Part shown: piece after piece, positions 1 to 10,689 of the stretch
Position numbering within the stretch: position 1 is the stretch's first letter
Layout of the letters: every line of letters starts with the position of its first letter
NCBI RefSeq assembly: GCF_964340395.1
Contig: NC_135558.1
Span: 23,700,564 to 23,764,563 of the forward strand
Direction of reading: 5' to 3'
From: Glandiceps talaboti
Taxonomy: Eukaryota > Hemichordata > Enteropneusta > Spengelidae
DNA length: 64,000 nt
Position numbers and translations under genes: made by a program
Notes under the pieces: generated by a model
The model's database searches: none
Seen by the model: only the letters and a program-made list of their open reading frames with translations
Told to the model about the DNA's origin: nothing

Positions 1-3000
1 CGGATGAAGACTAATAAAAAGCTGACAATTCAGAAATAACTCTATTTCAGAGCTGAAGTCCTCACACTTAATAAAATGTATGCAGTAATTTAAAAGTCTT
101 GATTTGGCTATACCGATAGTACCAGTAGTAGCAGCAATATTATATTATTGATTTAAATAATACATTATTCACGAGAAAGGATGGCTTATTTTCATTCTTG
201 AAGGACGAGGTGCTCAGCTACATTATGATATGGTATTAATCATACAAATTTGTATACTGGAAGGTATCACAGACTAAAGAGGTACTGGTTAGTTGTTCAC
301 AGGTGAAATGTGCATAAAATAACACACAATGGAAAGTCTGATGTAAATACACAGGAAAGACTAGAGGCTAACTTGTAAGCAGTCAAGAAGAAAATATCAT
401 ACTACAGGGGCCTGCATAGGTTTACCTAATATTGCAGTCACAGATGTGATGCACTGATACTAATACATAACATTTCATTAGCAAATTTATTAAATGTAGT
501 AGACCTGACAAAATAGCAGTTAAACATTTTTAAATTTTAGTGTGCTGTATAATGTACATGTATTATATTATATATGATGATATTGTGGCAAGGCATTGGT
601 GTCATAAAACATAAAAACTCCTTGATATTGTAACTGTTATAATACCCTGCCAACCCTTCCTAGTGAAAGGATATGCTTGTATAGTCATAAGACATAACAA
701 GCCCAATACAAACTTACTGCATTCTATATTTAGATTGTAGTATTCATATATAATCTCACTTTTTTGTTGTTGATATCAACCTGGGTAAGAATTTTTTTGA
801 TATTCGACTCTATTTGAAGGCATTTTGTGCACTTAAGAGTTCATAGAAATTGCTGGGACCACAATTTGCCTACTTGAAATGAGAATCAATCTGAATCATA
901 GTCACTGTTGTAATCAGAATCATATTGGTTATAAACAATGTGGTGGTGATCTGAGTCACTTCTTTCAACAAAGGCATTCTGTATCGTTTGCCGAGCAACA
1001 TCAGGTGTAAAGGGACACTCAAGCTTGTGTTGTTTAAATATCAACAGTGTGTACCTGGCTGACTAATCGGTGACTGACTGACTGGTAACTGACTAACTGG
1101 TGACTGACTGACTGGAAACTAACTAACTGACTGTGTTGTACTAAATAGTATATGGGAGTGTATCCTGCAATAAAGTTATAATAATAAATGATGGCTGACT
1201 GACTAGTGACTGACTCCTTGTAATGTACATGTACTACTTGATGGCTGACTGACAGGTGACTGACTGACTGCTTCAGTTGTACTACAACATTTCTGACTGA
1301 CTAATGACTGACAGTGACTGACTGGTAACTGACTAACTACTTGTACTGTACATGTACTAGTCTCAGATTATTGGTCTCTTCTTTATCTACAAATAAGTTC
1401 TGAAAGAGGATGTTATGTACTTTTAATCACCCTACAAGAAAATTTCACTGATCATTCTCCAAAAGGTAAACAGATGTTCTATCTACACTGCTGAACATCT
1501 CAATTATTTTGTAATTAGCTATGGATTTTTAAAACGAGTAGTGCATAACCATTCATTGTTGTTTGCATTTAGTTAAACAATGTTGGTTTAGAATTTCAAA
1601 AATAAAAGTACACACTTTCAAACTTCATACAATAGAACTGCTCACTCATTTTTTCCTTCCATAAGGAAGGAGATACTATAGGGGCTGAAATGTGTGTGTG
1701 TGTGTGTCTGTGTCATCGTTTTCTCCAAAACGACTGGGTCAATTGATATGAAATTTGGTACACATCTTCCTTACGGGAAAAGGAAGATCTAATAAGGTTT
1801 TGGTAAACATCCAATAAATTTTAATAACTCATTTGCGTAATCAACGGTTTTCAGCAATAAGTCTATATCTTATGAGTTCAAGTTTCAAACTTCATATAAT
1901 TTGGTACAAATATCAAAAACGTATATTACATATGCTTTACCAAGCTTGTTGATGTAACTTTAAGTCTTAATGAATCATTTGCATAATTAATGAATTTACG
2001 CAATTAGGCTATATCTTAAGACTGCATACATCAATTTCGATATAATTTAGTATATTCATTAAATATAAGAAATACATTTGTCCTATAAGATTTGTTGATG
2101 CACCTTATGGTGTTAATGAATAATTTGCATAATTAATAAGTTTCGGTAATTAGGCTATATCTTAAGACTGCATACTACAAATTCAATACCATTCAGTACA
2201 TACATTAACCATAACAAATTGTATGTGGCCTATACAACTTGTTGATGTACATGACAATGTTAATGAATAATTTGCATAATTAATGAGTTACAGTAATTCG
2301 GCTATAACTTAAGAATATACATTTCAATTTTAATACAACTCAGTACATACGTTAACCTTAATAAATCCCATATGTGCTGTAAAGTTTGTTGATGTACCTT
2401 ACAGTGTTAATGAATAATTTGCATAATGAATAAGTTTCAGTAATTAGGCTATAACTTAAGAATACATTCTTCAATTTCAATACAATTTAGTACATACGTT
2501 AATCTTAATAAATCTCATATGTCCTGTAAAGTTTATTGATGTACCTCAGTGTTAAAGAATAATTTGCATAATTAATGAGTTTCAGTAATTAGTCTATGTC
2601 TTAAGACTGCATACTTAAATTTCAGTACCATTCGTACATACTTTAACCATAACAAATCATATGTATCCTATAATGTTTGCTGATGTACCTTACACTGTTA
2701 ATAAATAATTTGCTTAATTAATGAGTTTTGGTATTTAGGCAATATCTTTAGACTGCATACTTCAATTTCCATACAATTTAATACATACGTTAAATGTAAC
2801 AGAGTGCATATATCTACTATAAAAGTTGTTAATTTCGCCTAAAGATTTAGGGAACACTTTGCATAATCAATTATAGTCAGTACTTAGGCTTTGTTAAAAA
2901 ACATTCATTACCATATTTTTTTGGAATATCATTTTAATGGGAAATTTGCATAATTGGTGATTCCCTTACAGGAGGCATTCAATTAAATCTCGTAGATTTT

Positions 3001-5055
3001 CGATTAGAAATTTAGGAAGTATGATATTAACGTCGAACTTTCTAATTTTAGCTTGTTGTTTTGCAATTTCTCCCAATATCAAGCTACTGCTGTTTGGTGT
3101 GAGCCATGTGATCGTGTAATTAATGCAGTACATGTATCTCGGGAAATATACTTTTTCATTGAACACATTCATCAGGTGTAATAATGTATGATTTATAACA
3201 ATATTATGAAATCTATAAACCTACGGAAATAAATTGATCATCTTCAACACTGTTGTTCACGATCTAGCCTACGTGTATTACTTCGCAAAATTGTACACTG
3301 GTGACCTTTACATTGACCTCTACATTTTTATATTCAGTGCAATGTGTGGTTTGAACAGGGAGTTTGAATTATATTTATGATAGCAAGAAGATACCCTTAC
3401 GGAAGGGCATTCTGTTTAAATCTGGTATATAGTAGTGATACATAGTTGCTTCAAACAGGATTTCAAAAGGTAACTTTAAATTTAACTTAACATTATTTTC
3501 AATGTATGCACTTTGCCATCAAAATCAAACGTTGCAAAAACCAGTCAAAGATTTTCATATTCAAGATCTGTTGATCCCTAAATTTATCGAAGTTGTCAAC
3601 AAAAAATTAATTCACAGAAATGGCTATAACTACATAATCACTTTTATTGTTTTCAAACTGGTCTCAAGTTAGTATTCAGTCAGTACACGTGTTCTCCCAG
3701 AAAAGTAGGTCAGCTGTTCCTACCAAACATCAATACTCCCTGCTGTGTTATGTCACATGTAATCCAAGCATGTACTTGCCAAGTTTTTCCAGAGGGGTGT
3801 TATTGTAACAGCATTGAATTATGTGAATAAATTAAATGTATTGGATGTCAATCATTCAGTTGAAACTTTACGCCTTTAAGATTACAGTAATGGACATCAA
3901 GTATAATAAAATGGCGACTGGAAGATTGATTGAGTGGATCGAATCTTAGGATTTGTTTTCATTTTTTCATGCCTATGAAAGGTATGATGGCACAAAAGAA
4001 CAAGTGAAAACTTTACATTATTCTGCACCCTTGGGTATGTTTGTTTGTTTGTTTGTTCCAACAGCAGACGACTACAAATTTTAACATAGAGAATACATTG
4101 TAAGCCCATTTAGAATATCGATTGTTTTTCGATAAAATATGAAACATTTTAGTTTGAAATTGTGTGATTTTGCAACATTATAAGTCTTCTGAGGTAGAGC
4201 CCTGCAGGCAAAGATCAATGAAAGGTTGTGTGAATTCATTTTTAGTGGCATGAAAGCACAAGAAATGAGCGTGAACATTGTGTCATGTGAGATATACCGA
4301 CCTGAAACATAATAATATTCCAGGGTTTTCCCGGACCATGCGAACCCTGTAATGGTGGTGAAAAATTGAGAGTTTCTCAAAAATACTTGCCGAAATAGAG
4401 CATTTATACTCAAAAAACATAGTGGCCATAACATTGAACATCATTTGACACGTATGTGGGTATATATCACAGGTTACTGCTTACAATGCAACCAGGTGGT
4501 TACATGGGGCAATTCATGAAGCAACTTGAAAAGCAACTTGCACAGAGTTTCAGAAAATCAGACAAATCAGATTCCTTTGTTGCATTGTGACGAATTTCTT
4601 AGCCCATTGCTCATCGAGTTGCCACGTGTAACTGGTAGAGAATACATGTTTCATGGGTAATGTAAACTCAACTTTTGCATCAGTACTTTCACTAGGGTTT
4701 TATCATGTATGCCTTACCCTTCAATAACAATCCAAGAAGAGATGGTATGTTAGGAATGGACATGCTATATGATGAAGGGAAAGGGACACTAATTTTGGAA
4801 GCATTATGCACAATAAGTACACTGTACCCAGTGTTTTGTTAAGTATGATAATAGTTACATGTAGAGCTACCTCAGTTCTCCAAGTGGTACACAAGGATTT
4901 TCCAACAAAATCTTGGTACACTGTGTGAAAATTTACATAAAATTTTAGCAGATTGCCACCACAGTGCATGGGGTCCCAAAACCATGTAGGTCTGGTAAAT
5001 GTAGTTGAACCCAACTTATAGGTTCCAAAGTAATCAGAACATGACTTGACTTTAC
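1..5055 (-). other. ABL intron 4, partial
   Basis: Sequence downstream of exon 4 on the minus strand, starting with the gtaaag donor. Exon 5 is not visible, so the intron is longer than 5 kb. It holds a degenerate GACTGACTGGTAACT-type minisatellite (about 1055-1350) and a ~147 bp-period array (1655-2977). A solitary copy of that array's end motif, CCCTTACGGAAGGGCATTC, lies at 3394-3412. I see nothing else in 1-1050 or 3000-5055. Confidence 0.8.
1655..2977. repeat. Repeat element with ~147 bp internal tandem units
   Basis: The core TTTGCATAATTAATGAG recurs with starts near 1832, 1978, 2124, 2271, 2418, 2563, 2709 and 2858 (spacing 145-149 bp), then 2945. Between cores the units share AATTAGGCTATATCTTAAG and GTTGATGTACCTTA-like stretches. 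The left end has the palindrome CCTTCCATAAGGAAGG and a short (TG)n. The right end, CCCTTACAGGAGGCATTC, is an imperfect inverted match to the left end. No coding capacity. It is probably a non-autonomous transposable element with a tandem-repeat centre. Confidence 0.75.
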
Positions 5056-5328
5056 CTTTAAAGTTTTCACCGCAATGGTTTTGTTATGTCTTTTCCATAC
5101 AGCCTCATAGACTTCTCCATACTGGCCACCTCCTAGTTTATGTCTCATGACAATTTCAGTCCTTTCAATCTCCCAGTTATCAGGCTGTGGTGAAAGACCG
5201 TAAATAGTGGGTTTATTCCTCTTGGGTGCCGGGTAATGTAACGTTGTAATAAGTCCATCAGCCCGTAGAGAATGGTGGTGTACTAACTGTGGTAGAGTGT
5301 TAAATTGACTATCTGGAGTCACATATAC
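5056..5328 (-). CDS. ABL1: ABL tyrosine kinase, exon 4: SH2 end, SH2-kinase linker, kinase N-lobe start
   Basis: This exon encodes residues 202-292 of the ABL protein as assembled here. It holds the end of SH2 ([11 protein letters not shown], then [12 protein letters not shown]), the linker tyrosine in KPTIYGLSP (Y244, equivalent to the regulatory Y245 of human isoform 1b), the glycine-rich loop LGGGQYGEV (266-274), and IAVKTLK with the catalytic lysine K289. On the minus strand the acceptor is ...caccag before 5328 and the donor is gtaaag after 5056. Length is 273 nt, phase 0 to 0, which from memory is also the length of the human exon. ABL is a non-receptor tyrosine kinase of actin, adhesion and DNA-damage signalling, autoinhibited by its SH3-SH2 clamp. 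The following exon (EEFLKEAAVMKEIKHPN in human ABL) was not seen between 1 and 5055, so the gene continues past the left edge. The symbol denotes the family; invertebrates usually have one ABL gene. Confidence 0.96.
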
Positions 5329-5829
5329 CTGGTGACAGCAAAGAACAATGCACTCAAAATGATTATTCCAGTTTGAATTATTGATCAGTCAGTAGAATTA
5401 CAGTGATTTGTTAACTGTGGCAAATGTTGTGATGTTCAGGAAAGTGAGTACCATAACACTGTTCTGCAATTTTATGATACTCAATAGCCAATTTGCAATC
5501 AAAACTAATTATGTTTAGATGCTGACTATACGATAGATGTAGTAACTACCTACATGTATTAGCTCTGAGGTGATCTGAAGGATAGCATTCCTGCAAGGGT
5601 CTGGGTAACTTACAGATAAACTTGATTATTTATAGTTTCACAAATAGTGTCAAATTGTTTACAACAGTAATTGATGTGTGGTTTATCATAGAAATATTAA
5701 CTAGAGAGTAATACACCACTGACATTCAATATATTCTCAACAAGACTTCTTCAAACACATAGTACCCAACACCAAAAGGTATGTTCTATGGCAAATGTAT
5801 AGTGCAAATTTGAATGGTGCCTGCTAGAT

Positions 5830-6690
5830 ACAAAACTTCATAATTTATTGACCAATTGCCCTTTGACCTTGCACATGGAGGTCAAGGTCCCCAAAATTAA
5901 GTTACTTACATGCCATAGATATGAGGGTAAACACACAAACAACAAACATGGCCACCATTCAGCCATATTTGATTTGGTCGCAATACAAGGTGACATGCAT
6001 ATGTCTCACATAGTATGTTACCTTTATGCCAAGTTTCATTGAAATCAGTAGGTACATGCCAGAGATATGAGGGTGAATACATGCACAAATGGACAACATG
6101 CACATATGGACAACTAAAAACCTTTACTGCCAAGATAGGGGTTTCATTAGTTTCATCATGCTATCCATGGTATCAAATCTCAAAGATCTCTCTGTATCAT
6201 AGTGTATGTCTAGTCTACTGAGTTCAATTTTCAAATCATTCATTGTTGTATCATGACAACAGTGAATATGCACATGTTTGTCATAGAAAACTGTCCTAAT
6301 ACCAACTTTGAATGAGATCTGTTCAAGCATGTCTGAGTTATGGCTTTGGACATGGAAAATTCGCAAACAAAATGGCTGCCAGGCAGCCATATTGGATCAT
6401 ATCACAACAACAATGAATATGCACATGTGTGTCATAGAGCACTGTGCAAACATCAACTTTGAATGAGATCTGTTCAAGCATGTCTGAGTTATGGCTTTAC
6501 ACAGGTAAAATTTGCAAACAAAATGGCTTCTAGGTGGCCATATTGGATCGTATCATGAAACAAATTGACGTGTATATGTATGCCATAGTAAGTTTGAAAA
6601 AAATCGGTCCAGGCATCTCCAAGAAACGGCTCTGGATGGACGGACGGACGGACGGACCCCAATCCATAAGTTCGACTGATTTTCATTGAG
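5830..6690 (+). repeat. Dispersed repeat with ~155 bp tandem core
   Basis: Units carry CAAGCATGTCTGAGTTATGG, AACAAAATGGCTGCCAGGCA and CCATATTGGATCATATCA. The element ends with a (GGAC)n stretch and CCAATCCATAAGTTCGACT. The same core occurs at 10895-11400 and 29175-29830. It resembles non-autonomous Helitron-like or Pearl elements of marine invertebrates in having a tandem-repeat centre. Frames through these units are by-products of the repeat. Confidence 0.7.
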
Positions 6691-6850
6691 CTAAGAGCTC
6701 CAAACTTACACATCCTGAGTGACTATATTTAAAACAAACAGTCATCGGCAATGACTCGACTCGACTCAACCCCCCCCCCCCTGCAATGGATGTTTTCAGG
6801 GGATTGCCACCAGTCATGGTAGTGTGATGTATAAGATTGTCTGAAATATA

Positions 6851-7410
6851 GTGCCAATGGCACTGTAGCACAACTGTGTATAATTGACTGAATATTTGCA
6901 TACATTTTTTTTAATGTTCATTTATTTGTCTACTATTCCTTGTTATCTTTCCAATAAAGTGAGCATTTGGCTGTTGCTATGGGTGTGGTCTTGTTGCTAG
7001 GCACATTTACGTACATTTTTTTGAATGTTTATTAAATTGTCTTAACTCTTTCACCACCATTGGCCTCATGGGATTGTTTGTGCTCCACCAGCCCCTCACT
7101 AACATTAGGTGAGCGTGAGTGGTATGCTATCAAATTGATATAAAAATACAGTTACATATTTTTTTTAAATATGGTATCATTTTAATGGAAAATAAATTTT
7201 CCACATCAAAGTTGCAAATTCATCAATTCAAATGTCACATACACGACCGAAATATGGATTAAAGTAATAAAATATTAATAAAACAAACATGGGTTGTTTA
7301 TTTTTTGACATATCACAAATAAACAAAATATTTATGTTACAAACAAAATTCAAAATACCAACTAAATATCATGGCAATTGTCTAGTCCAGCAGTTTTTGA
7401 CTTTAAATTG

Positions 7411-7466
<56 letters not shown>

Positions 7467-7530
7467 GACAGACAGACAGACACTTAGCCGTGCCTAATAC
7501 CACTACTGAACCTTATCAGCTAACAAATGC
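6851..7530 (+). mobile_element. Helitron-like repeat family R1, copy a
   Basis: Starts with CCAATGGCACTGTAGCACAA and TGCTATGGGTGTGGTCTTGT. It ends with TTGACTTTAAATTGTTTACA, a (CA)n at about 7413-7461, (GACA)n and CACTACTGAACCTTATCAG. R1 is my label. Full copies have inverted subterminal AGCACAACTG and CAGTTGTGCT, internal short repeats, a microsatellite near the 3' end, a small hairpin and a CTAA terminus. Confidence 0.65.
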
Positions 7531-7583
7531 CCTAAAACATACGGTCATTCACACCTTTTCCGAAGTAAAGTAACACCATTGTG

Positions 7584-7670
7584 CCATGTAATAACATGTT
7601 ACCCCTCCGCTGTCTATTCATAGACCCTCCGTGGGTGGAGGGTCTATGGTCTATTCCATGAATTACATGG
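7584..7670. mobile_element. Palindromic mini-element with CATAGACCCTCC stem
   Basis: Outer arms CCATGTAAT and ATTACATGG enclose a perfect 12 bp stem, CATAGACCCTCC with GGAGGGTCTATG, and a 6 nt loop (7619-7648). Relatives occur at 21848-21892 (loop expanded by a C-run) and as one arm at 32163-32174. Probably a tiny palindromic MITE. Confidence 0.6.
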
Positions 7671-7904
7671 CAAACATGACTTTCATCTTCAATGTCATCA
7701 AAAAGTATAATAGACTCACATACCTTTTGATATAGTGGGGATGCTGTGTCCGATCATTAGTTTTATGTTCAAATTTACACTTTTAGTTAAAGTTGGCCAT
7801 CATATATATCATGAGGTTTGGCAGATAATGACGTCACAAACTCTCGCAAGTTTTTGAAGTCCTCAATGGTAAAGTATAGTAAGTGTCATGTATCACTGGA
7901 TTTC

Positions 7905-8135
7905 TCCAGATATGACACCATGTAGGTATATGCAAACTTTTTAATGTTTTTGAAGTCTACTCATCTCTGGACATTTAGTTTTAAATAATTTTAGCTTCCC
8001 TGAGAAAAATAATCGTTATTCATTAAATATTTTGAAATAATTTTAGCTTTCCTGTGAAATCACTGTTATGCAAATCATAAGAATAGACTATGCAAATGAG
8101 TCACCCTGCTACCAAAACAATCCATGGTGAAACAC
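7905..8135 (+). repeat. Dispersed repeat R2, copy 1
   Basis: About 230 bp shared with 38775-39015 and, inverted, 44050-44270. Shared blocks include TGCAAACTTTTTAATGTTTT, CTCTGGACATTTAGTTT and TAGCTTCCCTGAGAAAA. It carries two ATGCAAAT octamers, at 8068-8075 and 8090-8097. Confidence 0.75.
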
Positions 8136-8264
8136 TGGATAGACAAACAGACAGACAGACGGACAGACACTTTGCCATGCTAAAGCACTACTGAACCTAT
8201 CAGTTCTGTTGTGCTAAAAATGGAAAATTTAAGGAAACTCACTATTTTTGATAAAACTTGTAAA

Positions 8265-8540
8265 TCAATGATTGGATCAGTTTCATTTGAACAGTGTTTC
8301 ATGTACAGACTCAAAGAAAACTCTCCACCAAATACCAAGACAATCGGTCTGGCAGTTTTTGACTTTAAAGTGGTTCACATCCACACACACACATATATCT
8401 GTATGTCTGTATGTCTGTATGTCTGTATGTATGTATGTATGTATGTATGTATGTATGTATGTATGTATGTATACACACACATAGACATTTCTTGATGGCT
8501 ATAGCCCTACTAAACCTCAGTTCAGTTGGACTAAATAGAA
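8265..8540 (+). mobile_element. R1 3'-end copy next to the 75 bp satellite
   Basis: Contains CACCAAATACCAAGACAATC, GGTCTGGCAGTTTTTGACTT, a (TATG)n microsatellite (about 8395-8471) and ATAGCCCTACTAAACCTCAG, all aligning with the R1 3' end. The terminal segment continues into the tandem array at 8478-10170. Another R1 end lies at 8136-8215. Confidence 0.65.
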
Positions 8541-10170
8541 TTGGCTACATACACACAGACATTTCTTGATGGCTATAGCCCTACTAAACCTCAGTTCGTT
8601 GGACTAAATAGAATTGGATACATACACATAGACATTTCTTGATGGCTATAGCCCTACTAAACCTCAGTTCAGTTGGACTAAATAGAATTGGCTACATACA
8701 CATAGACATTTCTTGATGGCTATAGCTCTACTAAACCTCAGTTCAGTTGGACTAAATAGAATTGGCTACATACACATAGACATTTCTTGATGGCTATAGC
8801 TCTACTAAACCTCAGTTCAGTTGGACTAAATAGAATTGGATACATACACATAGACATTTCTTGATGGCTATAGCCCTACTAAACCTCAGTTCAGTTGGAC
8901 TAAATAGAATTGGCTACATACACATAGACATTTCTTGATGGCTATAGCTCTACTAAACCTCAGTTCGTTGGACTAAATAGAATTGGCTACATACACATAG
9001 ACATTTCTTGATGGCTATAGCTCTACTAAACCTCAGTTCAGTTGGACTAAATAGAATTGGCTACATACACATAGACATTTCTTGATGGCTATAGCTCTAC
9101 TAAACCTCAGTTCAGTTGGACTAAATAGAATTGGCTACATACACATAGACATTTCTTGATGGCTATAGCTCTACTAAACCTCAGTTCAGTTGGACTAAAT
9201 AGAATTGGCTACATACACATAGACATTTCTTGATGGCTATAGCTCTACTAAACCTCAGTTCAGTTGGACTAAATAGAATTGGCTACATACACATAGACAT
9301 TTCTTGATGGCTATAGCCCTACTAAACCTCAGTTCAGTTGGACTAAATAGAATTGGCTACATACACATAGACATTTCTTGATGGCTATAGCCCTACTAAA
9401 CCTCAGTTCAGTTGGACTAAATAGAATTGGATACATACACATAGACATTTCTTGATGGCTATAGCCCTACTAAACCTCAGTTCAGTTGGACTAAATAGAA
9501 TTGGATACATACACATAGACATTTCTTGATGGCTATAGCCCTACTAAACCTCAGTTCAGTTGGACTAAATAGAATTGGCTACACACACATAGACATTTCT
9601 TGATGGCTATAGCCCTACTAAACCTCAGTTCAGTTGGACTAAATAGAATTAGCTACATACACATAGACATTTCTTGATGGCTATAGCCCTACTAAATCTC
9701 AGTTCAGTTGGACTAAATAGAATTGGATACATACACATAGACATTTCTTGATGGCTATAGCCCTACTAAACCTCAGTTCAGTTGGACTAAATAGAATTGG
9801 ATACATACACATAGACATTTCTTGATGGCTATAGCCCTACTAAACCTCAGTTCAGTTGGACTAAATAGAATTGGATACATACACATAGACATTTCTTGAT
9901 GGCTATAGCCCTACTAAATCTCAGTTCAGTTGGACTAAATAGAATTGGCTACATACACATAGACATTTCTTGATGGCTATAGCCCTACTAAACCTCAGTT
10001 CAGTTGGACTAAATAGAATTGGCTACATACACATAGACATTTCTTGATGGCTATAGCTCTACTAAACCTCAGTTCAGTTGGACTAAATAGAATTGGCTAC
10101 ATACACATAGACATTTCTTGATGGCTATAGCTCTACTAAACCTCAGTTCAGTTGGACTAAATAGAATTGG
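8478..10170. repeat. 75 bp satellite array in ABL intron 3
   Basis: About 22 head-to-tail units containing ACATTTCTTGATGGCTATAG, CTACTAAACCTCAGTTCAG and TTGGACTAAATAGAATTGG. Most units are 75 bp. Two have TTCGTTGG instead of TTCAGTTGG and are 73 bp. Variants (GCCCT/GCTCT, GGCTAC/GGATAC) are shared between units, typical of unequal exchange. Low divergence implies recent amplification or ongoing homogenisation. Confidence 0.95.
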
Positions 10171-10281
10171 AACAGAGATAAAGTTAATAAATCAGAAGTA
10201 GAAATGCAACAAATCGTAACCTCTTTGGGAGACTAATCACAGTAAGTATTTTGACATGAGACAATAAATGAAGAGACTCAC

Positions 10282-10580
10282 CTTGCCATCTGAAGCACTG
10301 CTAATTCTATAGTGATAGACTCGTCCTTCAAACCGTAGTGATATTGACAACTGTCCTGGGCTGCTTTCACTGTCTCGTACAAGAAAGCTACCGTCTATAC
10401 CACTACTAAGTAAATATTCAGCAGCATTGCGAGATATTCTACCATGATACCATGAATGTTTTTCTAAACTATCAACTGGTGAAACATAACTGTGAGGCAC
10501 CCATCCAGTTCGACTATCTCTAGTCTTGGCTTCTATCCATTCACCACTTTTGTTGTAATTCAATATTGTCAAGGGTTCAC
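10282..10580 (-). CDS. ABL1: ABL tyrosine kinase, exon 3: SH3 end plus most of SH2
   Basis: Residues 102-201. The exon starts with the split Gly codon (phase 1) and ends on a codon boundary at ...SSASDGK. Visible SH3 features are the binding-groove Trp in SGEWIEAKT (W116) and [10 protein letters not shown]2 begins at [21 protein letters not shown] and contains [11 protein letters not shown], whose Arg (R170) is the phosphotyrosine-binding residue (R171 in human 1b), then GRVYHYRI. The acceptor is ...tttacag before 10580 and the donor is gtgagt after 10282. The exon is 299 nt. One extra residue in the [11 protein letters not shown] stretch, compared with KTKNGQGWVP in human ABL1, would explain a 3 nt longer exon. 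It lies between a 35 bp satellite (intron 2) and a 75 bp satellite (intron 3). Confidence 0.97.
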
Positions 10581-10689
10581 CTGTAAATCAAATCAGATGA
10601 TCAAGTTTAAGATATATGACCTTTAAACTACAAGATTTAACATTCTTAATTCTGATTTGAAAAGAATACAATAGAACTAAATGACATAT

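Larger units (their letters stand above)
5329..10281 (-). other. ABL intron 3, overview
   Basis: The intron is bounded by gtgagt after 10282 and caccag before 5328. It holds a ~155 bp-unit repeat element (5830-6690), Helitron-like repeat copies (6851-8540), a palindromic element (7584-7670) and the 75 bp satellite (8478-10170). The stretch 5340-5830 is plain AT-rich sequence. Confidence 0.9.
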
